NCBI RefSeq assembly: GCF_032594915.1
Contig: NZ_CP118733.1
Span: 186,001 to 250,000 of the forward strand
Reading direction: 5' to 3'
From: Streptococcus sp. 29896
Lineage (GTDB): Bacteria > Bacillota > Bacilli > Lactobacillales > Streptococcaceae
Length of the DNA stretch: 64,000 bases
Shown: in pieces, positions 18,264 through 27,114 of the stretch
How positions within the stretch are numbered: the first letter of the stretch is position 1
How the letters are laid out: each line of letters opens with the position of its first letter
Notes under the pieces: generated by a model
The model's input: only the letters and a program-made list of their open reading frames with translations
Database searches by the model: none
Told to the model about the DNA's origin: nothing
Translations under genes and position numbers: made by a program

Positions 18264-18575
18264 ATGGCAAATATAAATCGTTATAAATTTTCCTTCGGTG
18301 AAAAACAACTAACGCTAACGACAGAACATGACAATCTGTTCATGGAAGAAATCGAACGAATTACCAATGAAAAATATCAGGCTTTAAAGGAAAAAATGCC
18401 CTCAGCAGATTCTGAGACTTTGGCCTTGCTCCTAGCTATCAATGCTCTTTCTGTTCAATTGAACCGTGAAAAGGCCTATGCCCAAACAGAGGCTGAGTTG
18501 GCTACGATGAAGGAAAAGGTCTTGAAGAAAAATGTGACCCTGGTTGATTTAGATGAATTAGAGGACCGCCCATGA
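18264..18575 (+). CDS. zapA: Cell division protein ZapA-like
   Basis: The product has 103 residues, with a short beta-rich head (NRYKFSFGEKQLTLTTEHD) and a long helix. This matches ZapA, which bundles FtsZ filaments at the septum. It overlaps cvpA by 4 bases (ATGA) and precedes mutS2, a conserved order in streptococci. The start follows GAGGTG by 6 bases. Confidence 0.82.
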   Translation: MANINRYKFSFGEKQLTLTTEHDNLFMEEIERITNEKYQALKEKMPSADSETLALLLAINALSVQLNREKAYAQTEAELATMKEKVLKKNVTLVDLDELEDRP

Positions 18576-19123
18576 TTAGTCTGCTTATTTTGATTGTCTT
18601 GGCGTGGAGTTTCTATATTGGCTACAGTCGAGGGCTGATTGTACAGGCTTTTTACACTTTTTCAAGTATCTTTGCCATGATTGTAGCAGCAGGATTTTAC
18701 AAGCAAGTGGCACAGGTCTTGTATCTCTGGGTGCCTTTTGCAAATGCAACTGAAGGTAGCTCCAGCTATTTCTTTGATAGCCAGTACCTCTTTGACTTAG
18801 ATCAGATTTTCTATGCTGGTCTCGGTTTTCTCTTGGTCTATTTCTTGGTCTATGTCATCATGCGCTTGCTTGGCATTTTCGTCCATCTCTTGACCTTTGC
18901 TGACCCAGATACAGCTACCAGCAAACTGATCGCAGGAGGCTTGGCAGTCTTGGTGACGTGGATTTCTCTGCAGATAGTCTTGACTATTGCGGCAACGGTT
19001 CCTTTAGCACTGATCCAAGACAGTTTGAACAAGGATATCTTGGCCAAGGCAATGATTGATTTTACGCCAATTACTAGCGCAGTCTTTAAAAATCTATGGA
19101 TTAGTGCCATCTCAGCACAATAA
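18572..19123 (+). CDS. CvpA-family membrane protein
   Basis: This 183-residue protein has four hydrophobic membrane segments (about residues 1-25, 30-48, 75-100, 113-145) and the CvpA-type opening [16 protein letters not shown]. CvpA proteins are linked to colicin V production in Escherichia coli and to envelope maintenance more broadly; the mechanism is unclear. Start and stop overlap shows translational coupling to zapA. Confidence 0.82.
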   Translation: MISLLILIVLAWSFYIGYSRGLIVQAFYTFSSIFAMIVAAGFYKQVAQVLYLWVPFANATEGSSSYFFDSQYLFDLDQIFYAGLGFLLVYFLVYVIMRLLGIFVHLLTFADPDTATSKLIAGGLAVLVTWISLQIVLTIAATVPLALIQDSLNKDILAKAMIDFTPITSAVFKNLWISAISAQ

Positions 19124-19143
19124 GAATAAAAAGAGGAAAGAGT

Positions 19144-19164
19144 TCTGCCTTAGGCAGACTTTTT
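19144..19164 (+). terminator. Short terminator-like hairpin between cvpA and mutS2
   Basis: TCTGCC-TTA-GGCAGA is followed by CTTTTT. It probably causes partial termination before mutS2, which has only a weak GAAG ribosome binding site. Confidence 0.6.
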
Positions 19165-19182
19165 CTGTATGAAGTAAATGAA

Positions 19183-21516
19183 ATGAATACAAAAATTTTA
19201 GAAACCCTTGAATTTAACAAGGTAAGAGAATTGGTTCAGCCCTTTGTCTTGACCGAACAGGGCTTGGAAGAACTCAGGCAGTTGGAACCCATGGTGGAGG
19301 TCCACCGTATCCAACAAGCCTTTGATGAATTATCGGACATGGGGCAAATCTTTGTCGAAAGTCCCTATTTTAGCCTCTCAGCCACCAATGACATCAATCC
19401 AGCCATGCGCCGCTTGGAACTGGACACCGATCTCAATATTTCTGAATTATTAGCCGTCAAGAAGGTCTTGGAAGTGTCCAAGTCTCTCTTGGACTTTTAT
19501 GGAAATCTGGAAAATGTCAGCCTGAGCCAGCTGGATAAACTCTTTGAGAAAATCGAGCTCTTTCCCCACTTACAAGGTTCGCTCCAGTCTATCAATGATG
19601 CAGGCTTTGTCGAGGATTTTGCTTCTGAAAAGCTAGCAAAAATCCGCAGAAAAATCCGTGAATCAGAAGATCAGGTCCGTCAGGTCATGCAGGATATTTT
19701 GAAGAATAAGGGGGATATGTTATCCGACAGCATCTTGGCTAGTCGTAATGGGCGCAATGTCCTTCCTGTCAAAAATACCTATCGCAATAAGATAGCAGGG
19801 GTCGTCCATGATATTTCCGCTTCTGGCTCGACCGTTTATATTGAACCTAGAGCGGTTGTTGCGCTCAATGAAGATATTACCAATAGCAAGGCAGAGGAAC
19901 GTCATGAAATCAGTCGGATTTTGCAAGAGTTGTCCGACATGTTGCGGCCTCATAGCGGTATTATCCGCAACAATGCCTGGGTGATTGGGCATTTGGATTT
20001 CATCCGCGCCAAACACCTTTTTGCACGAGATTACAAGGCCGTCGTCCCAACGATTTCAGATAAGCAAGATATCGCTCTGCTCAATGTCCGCCATCCGCTC
20101 TTAAAAGCACCTGTTCCCAACGACCTTTATTTTAGTAGTCATTTGACAGCCATCGTGATTACAGGTCCCAACACGGGTGGTAAGACCATTATGCTCAAGA
20201 CCTTGGGATTGACCCATCTGATGGCTCAGTCTGGTTTGCCTATCTTGGCTGACAAGGGCAGTCGGGTAGCTATCTTCAAAGAAATTTTTGCGGATATTGG
20301 TGATGAACAGTCGATTGAGCAGAGTTTATCAACCTTCTCCAGTCACATGACCCACACGGTGCAGATTTTAGCGGAGGCGGATCAAGATTCCCTTATTCTC
20401 TTTGACGAGTTGGGAGCTGGGACCGATCCGCAGGAGGGTGCATCTTTGGCAATGGCTATTTTGGATGACCTTCGTTTGCGGGGAATCAAGACCATGGCAA
20501 CCACCCACTATCCTGAGCTCAAGGCCTACGGGATAGAAACCTCTGGTATTGAAAATGCCAGCATGGAATTTGATACCAATAGCCTACGACCGACCTATAA
20601 GTTTATGCAGGGTGTTCCTGGTCGCTCCAATGCCTTTGAAATTGCCCGCCGTCTTGGTCTATCTGATATTATTATCCAGTCAGCCCAGTCTTGGACGGAT
20701 ACAGATAGCGATGTCAACCGCATTATCGAGAAATTGGAAAGCCAGACGGTTGAAAGTCGTCAGCGTCTGGATAAGATTCGTGATGTGGAGCAAGAAAATT
20801 ACAAGATGAACCGAGCCCTTCGTAAGCTCTATGACGAGCTCAATCGTGAGCGGGAAAATGAGCTCAACAAGGCACGCTTGGAGGCCAAGGAAATTGTCGA
20901 TATGGCATTGGCAGAAAGCGAGGACATTCTTAAAAATCTTCATGCTGCAGCTAGTCTTAAGCCCCACCAGATTATTGAAGCCAAGGCAGAGCTGAAAAAG
21001 TTGGCGCCTGAAGTGGTGGATCTGTCTAAGAACAAAGTCTTGAAAAAAGCCAAAATTCAGAGGGAAGCCAAGGTGGGTGATGACATTATCGTTACGGCTT
21101 ATGGACAACGTGGGACCTTGACCAAACAGCTTAAGGACGGGCGTTGGGAAGCTCAGGTTGGCTTGATTAAGATGACCTTGGCCAAAGATGAGTTTGAGTT
21201 AGTCAAGGCGGAAAAGGCAGAGCAGCCTAAGAAACGCCAGGTTCACACAGTCAAACGTGCCAATGTACGAGGACCAAAAGCCCGCTTAGATCTCCGTGGC
21301 AAACGCTACGAAGAGGCAATGATGGAGCTGGATGAATTTATCGACCAAGCCTTGCTCAATAACCTAGCCCAAGTCGATATTGTTCACGGTATTGGTACAG
21401 GGGTTATCCGAGAAGGGGTGACCAAGTACCTTCGCCGCAACAAGCAGGTCAAGGAATTCGGCTACGCCCCACAAAATGCAGGTGGCTCAGGCTGTACTAT
21501 TGTGACTTTTAAGTAA
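19183..21516 (+). CDS. mutS2: MutS2 (Smr-domain ATPase/nuclease)
   Basis: This 777-residue protein has the MutS core with Walker A GPNTGGKT (from residue 328), the STFSSHM motif and Walker [14 protein letters not shown] (near 408). A long coiled coil (about 520-630) follows, and a C-terminal Smr domain begins with [12 protein letters not shown] (near 704). Unlike MutS it lacks the mismatch-recognition domain. MutS2 proteins act on branched DNA and, in Bacillus and Streptococcus, on collided ribosomes. Length and motifs are normal. It ends at a strong terminator. Confidence 0.95.
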   Translation: MNTKILETLEFNKVRELVQPFVLTEQGLEELRQLEPMVEVHRIQQAFDELSDMGQIFVESPYFSLSATNDINPAMRRLELDTDLNISELLAVKKVLEVSKSLLDFYGNLENVSLSQLDKLFEKIELFPHLQGSLQSINDAGFVEDFASEKLAKIRRKIRESEDQVRQVMQDILKNKGDMLSDSILASRNGRNVLPVKNTYRNKIAGVVHDISASGSTVYIEPRAVVALNEDITNSKAEERHEISRILQELSDMLRPHSGIIRNNAWVIGHLDFIRAKHLFARDYKAVVPTISDKQDIALLNVRHPLLKAPVPNDLYFSSHLTAIVITGPNTGGKTIMLKTLGLTHLMAQSGLPILADKGSRVAIFKEIFADIGDEQSIEQSLSTFSSHMTHTVQILAEADQDSLILFDELGAGTDPQEGASLAMAILDDLRLRGIKTMATTHYPELKAYGIETSGIENASMEFDTNSLRPTYKFMQGVPGRSNAFEIARRLGLSDIIIQSAQSWTDTDSDVNRIIEKLESQTVESRQRLDKIRDVEQENYKMNRALRKLYDELNRERENELNKARLEAKEIVDMALAESEDILKNLHAAASLKPHQIIEAKAELKKLAPEVVDLSKNKVLKKAKIQREAKVGDDIIVTAYGQRGTLTKQLKDGRWEAQVGLIKMTLAKDEFELVKAEKAEQPKKRQVHTVKRANVRGPKARLDLRGKRYEEAMMELDEFIDQALLNNLAQVDIVHGIGTGVIREGVTKYLRRNKQVKEFGYAPQNAGGSGCTIVTFK

Positions 21517-21526
21517 GGAATTAGCA

Positions 21527-21559
21527 AACAAGGATAGAGTCGAGTCTATTCTTGTTTTT
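21527..21559 (+). terminator. Rho-independent terminator after mutS2
   Basis: AACAAG-G-ATAGA pairs with TCTAT-T-CTTGTT and is followed by a T run. It insulates the next locus. Confidence 0.8.
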
Positions 21560-21620
21560 GTATTTCTGTAATACAAGAAATAGGATGGATCATAACACAG
21601 TTTCACCACCTACTATGTTA

Positions 21621-21629
21621 TGGTATACT
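21621..21629 (+). promoter_or_regulatory. Extended -10 promoter element before the DUF1310/lipase locus
   Basis: TGG-TATACT (TGN plus -10, 21621-21629) lies 51 bases before the first start codon; no good -35 hexamer is visible. Confidence 0.45.
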
Positions 21630-21680
21630 ATAAGGCAAGGAATACTATTGCTTGATAGGATTTCATAAAGGAGGTCTAGG

Positions 21681-22067
21681 ATGAAAAAAGTAATGAAGAT
21701 CATTGTCGGCATTTTGTTAGTAATCGGGATTGGAATAGGAGGAATTGGATACATGCAACACAAGGAACATGAAAAGATGGTCGCTATTGCTACTAGTGAA
21801 GAGGCGAAAAAGGTTTATGAGGATTTCATGAAAAAGAGAGATCCTGATGCCTTTGAACAAGATGGAGTCATTCAATCTTATGAAATTGACACGAACAGTT
21901 TAAAATACAATCCTATGGGCGGGTTGATGGTAGACGTATATCTTAATGGTAAACAGAACATATACATCAGTTATAATTTAATTGATAATGGGGACGGAAC
22001 ATACCATTCTGCTTATTATATAGGCTCCCCAGATCTGCTAGAATTTTTAAATGAGGAATATCAATGA
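21681..22067 (+). CDS. DUF1310 membrane-anchored protein (first copy)
   Basis: The product has 128 residues. An N-terminal hydrophobic segment (VMKIIVGILLVIGIGIGGIGYM) is followed by a small external domain with the DUF1310 signature SYEID...NPMGG. No lipobox Cys is present, so it should be a single-pass or signal-anchored protein facing outward. A strong AAGGAGG precedes the ATG. A paralogue follows at 22242, and a secreted-type lipase follows that. Position and topology suggest an immunity protein protecting the outer face of the membrane, which is inference. Confidence 0.75.
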   Translation: MKKVMKIIVGILLVIGIGIGGIGYMQHKEHEKMVAIATSEEAKKVYEDFMKKRDPDAFEQDGVIQSYEIDTNSLKYNPMGGLMVDVYLNGKQNIYISYNLIDNGDGTYHSAYYIGSPDLLEFLNEEYQ

Positions 22068-22240
22068 CTAAAAAATACATAAACGAACCTCGACTTCAGA
22101 TTGGCATGACTCAGTACAATCAGTATATGATTCAAGGAGCACCTGTTTGGACTCAAAATGGTTCCTTTGTCGGTACAGTCACCCTCGACTTCGACAATGA
22201 GAATGGCAATGGTGAACAGGTTTATGCTAAGGAGGTCTAA
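22064..22240 (+). CDS. Orphan 58-residue ORF between the DUF1310 genes
   Basis: The ATG overlaps the stop of the preceding gene (ATGA), and the ORF ends with the ribosome binding site of the next one (AAGGAGGT). The protein starts MTKKYINEPRLQIGM and ends GNGEQVYAKEV, with no membrane segment and an acidic C-terminus. I do not recognise it. It may be a real small gene coupled to its neighbours or the remnant of a larger one reduced by rearrangement between DUF1310 copies. The overlap and spacing favour translation. Confidence 0.45.
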   Translation: MTKKYINEPRLQIGMTQYNQYMIQGAPVWTQNGSFVGTVTLDFDNENGNGEQVYAKEV

Positions 22241-22241
22241 G

Positions 22242-22634
22242 ATGAAAACAGTTGTCAAAATACTTGTCGGCGTTATTGTCGCTATAGCACTTGGAATAGG
22301 AGGATTTAAGTTGATGCAAAAAATCGAGCACGATTATATGGTAGAGGTTGTGAAGAGTGAGGAAGTGAGGGAGATTATCGAAGAAAGGTTAATTTCTTAT
22401 GATACAAGAGCGTTAACTGAAGAGGGAGCAATAAGGTCCTACTCTATAGATAGTTCCTCAATTCGCCGTAATCCAATGGGAGGAATTAGCTTTACGGTTC
22501 ACGTTAATAATGATAGTGGACTGTATGTTTTTTATACAATTAATAAAGATTCTAATACAAAAAAAATAGTGCTTGAAGGTGGAGGGAATTCCTCTAGGTT
22601 TGAGAATCTAATAACAAAAGATACGAGGGAATAA
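22242..22634 (+). CDS. DUF1310 membrane-anchored protein (second copy)
   Basis: The start at 22242 follows AAGGAGGT by 5 bases; longer readings upstream overlap the small ORF and are unlikely. The 130-residue protein repeats the layout of the first copy: a hydrophobic N-terminus (VVKILVGVIVAIALGIGGF), a charged helix, then SYSIDSSSIRRNPMGGISF. The two paralogues are similar in the anchor and the NPMGG box but divergent between, as expected for immunity proteins. One base separates its stop from the lipase start, so the genes are coupled. Confidence 0.75.
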   Translation: MKTVVKILVGVIVAIALGIGGFKLMQKIEHDYMVEVVKSEEVREIIEERLISYDTRALTEEGAIRSYSIDSSSIRRNPMGGISFTVHVNNDSGLYVFYTINKDSNTKKIVLEGGGNSSRFENLITKDTRE

Positions 22635-22635
22635 T

Positions 22636-23871
22636 ATGTACACTGAACAAGAGAGACAAAGAATAGCTAAGGAGGAGTATACAGATTATGTAGTTGGCGA
22701 CCCTGTTAAGATTTTTACCAATGTCAAAGAAGAACTAACCATCGGCACAGTCCGTAAGGTACTCAAAGATGCAACAGGTTTGGATGGTTATGTTGTTGAA
22801 GAGCCTGACGGCAATGTGATAGTCTTGTTCCAAGGTTCTAAAGGTCCAGGGAAGGAAGGCGCTGCAGCAGATTGGCTGGATAATGATTTGCCGATGGCGC
22901 ACAATATTATATCTAATAAGTCAGAAGTGACGCCCCAACTTCAGTCTGCTTCCAGAAGTCTGAACCAGGTTCTGAAGGACTACCCTAATGCTCAAATTAC
23001 AGTCTACGGTCACTCGTTAGGCTCAATGAATGCTCAATATGCTCTGGCCACTGTTTCGGATATTGACCGCATTGCTGGGGCTTATATCTATAACGGCCCA
23101 AATGTTTATCCTGCTTTGACGGAAGCAGAAAAAGCCAGAGTGAATGCTCTGAAATACCGTATTCATAATTACATTGATCAAAAGGATTTCGTTCCTATTG
23201 GCTATTCAGGGAAAGATGCTCCCGGCTATAAATCACCTGTAGGAACGAGTGAGGGGGCAATCGGCATAGTCTATCGTGTGGACAGCAAGACTAATCTCAA
23301 TCCTATTGATCAACACGTGTGGGGTGGTTATCAATGGAACACCGACGGCAGCCTAAAAGTAAAGGAAGGTTCTTCAAAACTAGAACAACATTATTCCAAT
23401 GCTCTCCACCATGTCTCGTCGGAAATGTACCACTATGCTACTTTAAAAGCAACCCTATCCCGTGGTGGCTTCAGTTCGCGTGAAACCATCTATCTGGACA
23501 GCGAACAAGCCCGCATCCTGGCTCAAGGACTGGTTAAGGTTGCGGAAACTACTCACCAAACACTCGAAAAAGAGACCACTTCCACCCTTACAGAGGTGAA
23601 TGAAGTCTACAGTAGCTTAGGAAACGTCCCTTTTGGCTTCATTTTGAGTCCTGATGAAGTGAGACAGGCCTACAGCAGTGCAGGTGTTGACTATCATAGC
23701 CTGGTAGGAGATGGCACCAATCAAGTCGAGAAGTTTATCACTCGCTCCAATCAACTCAAGCAGGACTTAGTAGATTTAGAAAGTCAAATCCAAGCAGGGA
23801 TCGAGCAGAAAGTAACGGAAGACCAGACGTTAGCACAGAGGATACAAGAATGGACCAGTACGATAAATTAA
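22636..23871 (+). CDS. Signal-less lipase with helical C-terminal domain, probable type VII-secreted effector
   Basis: This 411-residue protein has an N-terminal alpha/beta-hydrolase domain of the Mbeg1-like lipase type. Ser127 lies in YGHSLGS, Asp184 in DQKDFV and His227 in DQHVWGGY, a plausible Ser-Asp-His triad. There is no signal peptide. From about residue 260 the chain is helical. The segment around IYLDSEQARILAQGLVKV followed by a long helix resembles WXG100/LXG targeting helices. Catalytic domain first and targeting helices last is the reverse of LXG toxins, as described for the Staphylococcus aureus type VII lipase TslA. It overlaps the next gene by 22 bases. The lipase call is firm; the secretion route is inferred. 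Confidence 0.75.
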   Translation: MYTEQERQRIAKEEYTDYVVGDPVKIFTNVKEELTIGTVRKVLKDATGLDGYVVEEPDGNVIVLFQGSKGPGKEGAAADWLDNDLPMAHNIISNKSEVTPQLQSASRSLNQVLKDYPNAQITVYGHSLGSMNAQYALATVSDIDRIAGAYIYNGPNVYPALTEAEKARVNALKYRIHNYIDQKDFVPIGYSGKDAPGYKSPVGTSEGAIGIVYRVDSKTNLNPIDQHVWGGYQWNTDGSLKVKEGSSKLEQHYSNALHHVSSEMYHYATLKATLSRGGFSSRETIYLDSEQARILAQGLVKVAETTHQTLEKETTSTLTEVNEVYSSLGNVPFGFILSPDEVRQAYSSAGVDYHSLVGDGTNQVEKFITRSNQLKQDLVDLESQIQAGIEQKVTEDQTLAQRIQEWTSTIN

Positions 23872-24236
23872 AGACAGAGTTAATGAAGAAAGAGTGGGAA
23901 TGGGAGGATATTGAGAACCAACAACGAAAAGCTCAAAAAGAACTACAAGAACATTATGAAAATGTTGAAGAAACCACTCGAATATTGACTCGAATGTTGG
24001 AAGAAAAGTATCAAGAAGTTCTGTTTGAATTGCGACAAGTCGGAGATGAGACAGGAGACTTGCACCAGTTACTCAACAATTGCATGTCCGAATGGCATAC
24101 CGCAATCGATCAAGAGCGATACAGCTCCATTCACCGATTGGATCAGAAACAAGAGGACTTGGATACCTACTACAAAAACCAGTACCGAAAAATGCAAGAT
24201 CAGATTGACGAAATTTATACAAAATATCGAGAATAG
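23850..24236 (+). CDS. Small coiled-coil protein, candidate effector-targeting partner
   Basis: This 128-residue protein is almost wholly helical and highly charged (ENQQRKAQKELQEHYENVEE, KQEDLDTYYKNQYRKM). It starts inside the end of the lipase gene, which indicates translational coupling. Size, helicity and placement resemble the Lap2/DUF3958-type helpers that bind the targeting helices of type VII effectors. The family assignment is by appearance only. No transmembrane segment or catalytic motif is seen. Confidence 0.6.
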   Translation: MDQYDKLKTELMKKEWEWEDIENQQRKAQKELQEHYENVEETTRILTRMLEEKYQEVLFELRQVGDETGDLHQLLNNCMSEWHTAIDQERYSSIHRLDQKQEDLDTYYKNQYRKMQDQIDEIYTKYRE

Positions 24237-24248
24237 AAGGGAGAGCCA

Positions 24249-24569
24249 ATGCATCAACTTTATCAAATGTTGCAAGATTTATATACCAAAGCTGACCAGA
24301 TAGACTACGCGACGATTAATGCTATAGAGAAAGAAATTGAACGTTGGCTGATTCGCTCTATCTATGCTCCACTCAAACTGCGAGAAAAAAATGCAATTTT
24401 AAAACAACACAAGAAGAAAGTTCAAACAATTGGAAATGATGGAGAAAATTCCGTAAAATTGATTGCAAACAGTTTTGATACAAGTATAAAAGGCGAGTTT
24501 TCAAAAAAGGTACAACAAGTTGTGAAAGAAAAGGCAGAATCTTATCTAGAATTAGGGAATGCAGATTGA
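24249..24569 (+). CDS. Second small helical protein of the lipase locus
   Basis: The product has 106 residues and starts after AAGGGAG, 12 bases behind the previous gene. It is predicted helical, with a central basic segment (KLREKNAILKQHKKKV) and a C-terminal charged helix. A Trp in ERWLIRS sits roughly where WXG100-like proteins have their turn, but no clear WXG motif exists. I do not recognise the family. As the last gene of the coupled set it could be the second partner of the lipase. Confidence 0.55.
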   Translation: MHQLYQMLQDLYTKADQIDYATINAIEKEIERWLIRSIYAPLKLREKNAILKQHKKKVQTIGNDGENSVKLIANSFDTSIKGEFSKKVQQVVKEKAESYLELGNAD

Positions 24570-24615
24570 TACTCAATATGCGATCAATTTATATAGGATG
24601 AATAAGGAGGTTTAT

Positions 24616-25260
24616 ATGATTATCAGAAAATATCAAACCAGTGATGAAAAAGGCTGGGTTTATTGTAAGGCACTCAGCTACCTCTTCTCTCCATTCTTTG
24701 ATGATAGAGAGACAGAGAAGCCCGAACTAATGACAGACGTTTATGACTACCGTGTAGAGTGGGTGGCTGAAGTAGACGGACAAATCGTTGGTCTAATTGA
24801 CATCGATATTTATACGGAAGAGTGCAGCCAGTCTTATATTTACGCACCAAGTAAGCGAACAGCTTATTTTACTAACCTAGCAGTCCACCCTGATTTTCAA
24901 GGGCAGGGCATTGCCCAGGCGCTTTTTGAAAAAGCAGAGCAGGAATTGCGTGAACAGGCTGTCGAGAAATTAGCCATCTTTACTCGAGAAGGAGATGTAG
25001 CCAATCACTTGTATCAAAAATGGGGCGGACAGCTAGTTTGCTCGGACTATCTAGTTGTCGGAGCACCCAAGGACATCCCAACCTTCCGTTTTGGAATCGA
25101 TTTAGAGCGAGGTAGATTGTCCTTTTCAGATATGGAAGGTCAGCAGGTTCCCTACTATTTGAGAGAGGGTGTCTATGTAGTCAGTGAAGAAGCTGGCTTG
25201 GAGCTCTTTGATATAGAAGATGTCTATCAAGAATTAACCTATGTGGTGGATTTGGTATAA
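24616..25260 (+). CDS. GNAT-family N-acetyltransferase
   Basis: The start at 24616 follows AAGGAGG by 5 bases. The 214-residue protein has the acetyl-CoA-binding motif LAVHPDFQGQGIAQAL near residues 93-108, preceded by the beta4 strand AYFTN. The extra C-terminal 70 residues have no recognised domain. The substrate is unknown. It is 46 bases behind the lipase locus and may be transcribed with it, but it has its own strong ribosome binding site and an ordinary housekeeping look. Confidence 0.85.
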   Translation: MIIRKYQTSDEKGWVYCKALSYLFSPFFDDRETEKPELMTDVYDYRVEWVAEVDGQIVGLIDIDIYTEECSQSYIYAPSKRTAYFTNLAVHPDFQGQGIAQALFEKAEQELREQAVEKLAIFTREGDVANHLYQKWGGQLVCSDYLVVGAPKDIPTFRFGIDLERGRLSFSDMEGQQVPYYLREGVYVVSEEAGLELFDIEDVYQELTYVVDLV

Positions 25261-25265
25261 GTTCC

Positions 25266-25671
25266 CTGCGAACTAGTTTAGCCTGTCCGATTTGTTTTTA
25301 CATCTGAAAAAATCATAGGAGTGGGAAAGAACTCGACTAGTCTAAAAGAGTTCGTTTTCCCACCCCCGCACAGTTGATTAGGTCAGATTTGGAGTGTGAA
25401 ACACGAACAAATCTGCCAATCAACCACTGCGCTGAGATGTTGACATGAACTCTGAGTAGTGGAGCTGGGTTTGAGCTCAGCCTCGATTTTATCTCCGTAG
25501 CACATATTCGTCACCTTTGTCTCATTCCCACAATTAGATTTGATAAGAAAAGCTATTTTCCAGTCTACACTTGCTCTCTGCGAACTAGTTTAGCTTGACT
25601 AAGTCGCTTTTTAGGTCGCAATTTTCTAGGATATCCTACTCAACATCTCATCCCGTAGCAAAAATTCGCTT
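25266..25671. repeat. Structured intergenic repeat, one long and one short copy
   Basis: The 464-base gap 25261-25724 holds no gene. CTGCGAACTAGTTTAGC occurs at 25266 and again near 25576. CCGTAGCA followed by ATTCG occurs near 25495 and 25654. Two units with matching ends are therefore present, about 248 and 97 bases long. The long unit contains a hairpin GTGGGAAA...TTTTCCCAC (25321-25363) and a second long hairpin GTTGATT...AATCAAC (25373-25424). It ends near TTCCCAC. This looks like a dispersed non-coding repeat or a miniature mobile element. Confidence 0.6.
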
Positions 25672-25724
25672 TCTATTTTCTTTTGGTGTAGAATGATAGT
25701 AGAAAAACAGAAACGGAGAAAATT

Positions 25725-26039
25725 ATGGTTCAAGTTATTACAGATGCAAACTTTGAAGTTGAAACACAAGAAGGCGTAGTCCTAGTGGATTTTTGGGCAC
25801 CTTGGTGTGGTCCATGCCGCATGCAAGCGCCAATCTTAGAGCAATTAGCAGGTGAAGTCGATGAAGATGAATTGCGCATCTACAAGATGGATGTTGATGA
25901 GAATCCAAACACAGCCCGTCAATTCGGTATCATGTCGATCCCAACCCTTTTGTTCAAAAAAGATGGACAAGTTGTGAAACAAGTTGCTGGTGTTCACACC
26001 AAAGACCAAATCAAAGCAATCTTGGCAGAGATTGGTTAA
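25725..26039 (+). CDS. trxA: Thioredoxin
   Basis: The 104-residue protein has the thioredoxin fold with redox motif WCGPC in FWAPWCGPCRM (Cys near residues 28 and 31) and the cis-proline strand MSIPTLLF. It reduces protein disulfides in the cytoplasm with thioredoxin reductase. It lies next to msrAB, whose catalytic cycle needs thioredoxin. A terminator separates the two. Confidence 0.96.
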   Translation: MVQVITDANFEVETQEGVVLVDFWAPWCGPCRMQAPILEQLAGEVDEDELRIYKMDVDENPNTARQFGIMSIPTLLFKKDGQVVKQVAGVHTKDQIKAILAEIG

Positions 26040-26045
26040 TTATGG

Positions 26046-26069
26046 AGGTTGAGGAAACTCAACCTTTTT
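26046..26069 (+). terminator. Rho-independent terminator between trxA and msrAB
   Basis: AGGTTGAG-GAAA-CTCAACCT is followed by TTTT, 6 bases after the trxA stop. Confidence 0.85.
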
Positions 26070-26090
26070 CTGCATCGAAAGGAATCTCAC

Positions 26091-27029
26091 ATGAAAGAAA
26101 TTTATCTAGCAGGCGGTTGTTTCTGGGGAATGGAAGGCTACTTTTCCCAGATCGATGGTATTCTTGACACCAGCGTTGGCTATGCCAATGGACAGGTGGG
26201 GACGACCAATTATCAACTCCTCAAACAAACAGATCACGCAGAAACACTATATCTAGCCTATGATGAGACTCGTATCCATTTGCGGGAAATTCTCCTCTAC
26301 TATTTCCGCGTCATTGATCCCTTCTCTGTCAATCAGCAGGGGCCTGACAAGGGGCGCCAGTATCGGACTGGTATCTATTACACAGATGAGGCTGATTTGC
26401 CGACCATCGAGCAGGTCATGACGGAGCAGTCTCAGCTCTTTGGCGGACGCCCCCTAGCCGTTGAAGTGGAGCCACTCGCGCATTACATCCCCGCCGAAGA
26501 CTACCATCAGGATTATCTCAAGAAAAATCCCCAAGGGTACTGCCATATCGATCTTGCACAGGCAAAAATCCCTCTGATTGATGTTGCAGACTACCAAAAG
26601 CCAGACCAGCAAGTCTTAAAAGACAGCTTGACCGACCTCCAGTATCAAGTCACTCAAGAAGCTGCGACGGAAAGACCTTTTGAAAATGAGTTTTGGAATA
26701 GTGACCAAGCTGGCATCTACGTCGATATTACGACTGGTGAGCCCCTCTTTCTCTCAACAGACAAATTCGACTCAGGCTGCGGCTGGCCCTCCTTTACCAA
26801 ACCAATCAGCAAAGAGGTTGCGACTTATTTCCAAGATTTCTCCCACGGCATGAACCGCATTGAAGTCCGCAGTCGAGCTGGTCATGCTCATCTAGGCCAT
26901 GTCTTTGATGACGGACCGCGTGACAAGGGTGGATTACGTTACTGTATCAACTCAGCAGCCCTTCGCTTCATACCGAGAGAAGAGATGGAAGTAGCAGGCT
27001 ATGGCTTGTTTTTGAAGCTGTTAGAATAA
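26091..27029 (+). CDS. msrAB: Fused peptide methionine sulfoxide reductase MsrA-MsrB
   Basis: The ATG at 26091 follows AAAGGA; readings that start upstream cross the terminator and are not used. The 312-residue protein joins MsrA ([11 protein letters not shown], catalytic Cys10) to MsrB ([18 protein letters not shown], catalytic Cys in [11 protein letters not shown]). It repairs both S and R forms of methionine sulfoxide, using thioredoxin. The MsrB part has Cys at the CGWPSF position but lacks the CxxC pairs, so it is probably not zinc-binding. There is no signal peptide, so this copy is cytoplasmic. Confidence 0.95.
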   Translation: MKEIYLAGGCFWGMEGYFSQIDGILDTSVGYANGQVGTTNYQLLKQTDHAETLYLAYDETRIHLREILLYYFRVIDPFSVNQQGPDKGRQYRTGIYYTDEADLPTIEQVMTEQSQLFGGRPLAVEVEPLAHYIPAEDYHQDYLKKNPQGYCHIDLAQAKIPLIDVADYQKPDQQVLKDSLTDLQYQVTQEAATERPFENEFWNSDQAGIYVDITTGEPLFLSTDKFDSGCGWPSFTKPISKEVATYFQDFSHGMNRIEVRSRAGHAHLGHVFDDGPRDKGGLRYCINSAALRFIPREEMEVAGYGLFLKLLE

Positions 27030-27046
27030 TTTTTCAAAAAACATTC

Positions 27047-27075
27047 TTGATTTTTTCTGAAAAATAGTCTAAAAT
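27047..27075 (+). promoter_or_regulatory. Promoter of the glycine-riboswitch transcript
   Basis: TTGATT (27047-27052) and TAAAAT (27070-27075) are 17 bases apart, shortly before the aptamer. Confidence 0.65.
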
Positions 27076-27114
27076 AGAGCGTGATAAAACTGAATAACCG
27101 GTTGATAGTGGGCA

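Noticed and set aside
26049-26090. N-terminal extension of MsrAB
   Set aside because: It would translate through the trxA terminator; the ATG at 26091 has a ribosome binding site and matches the MsrA family start.
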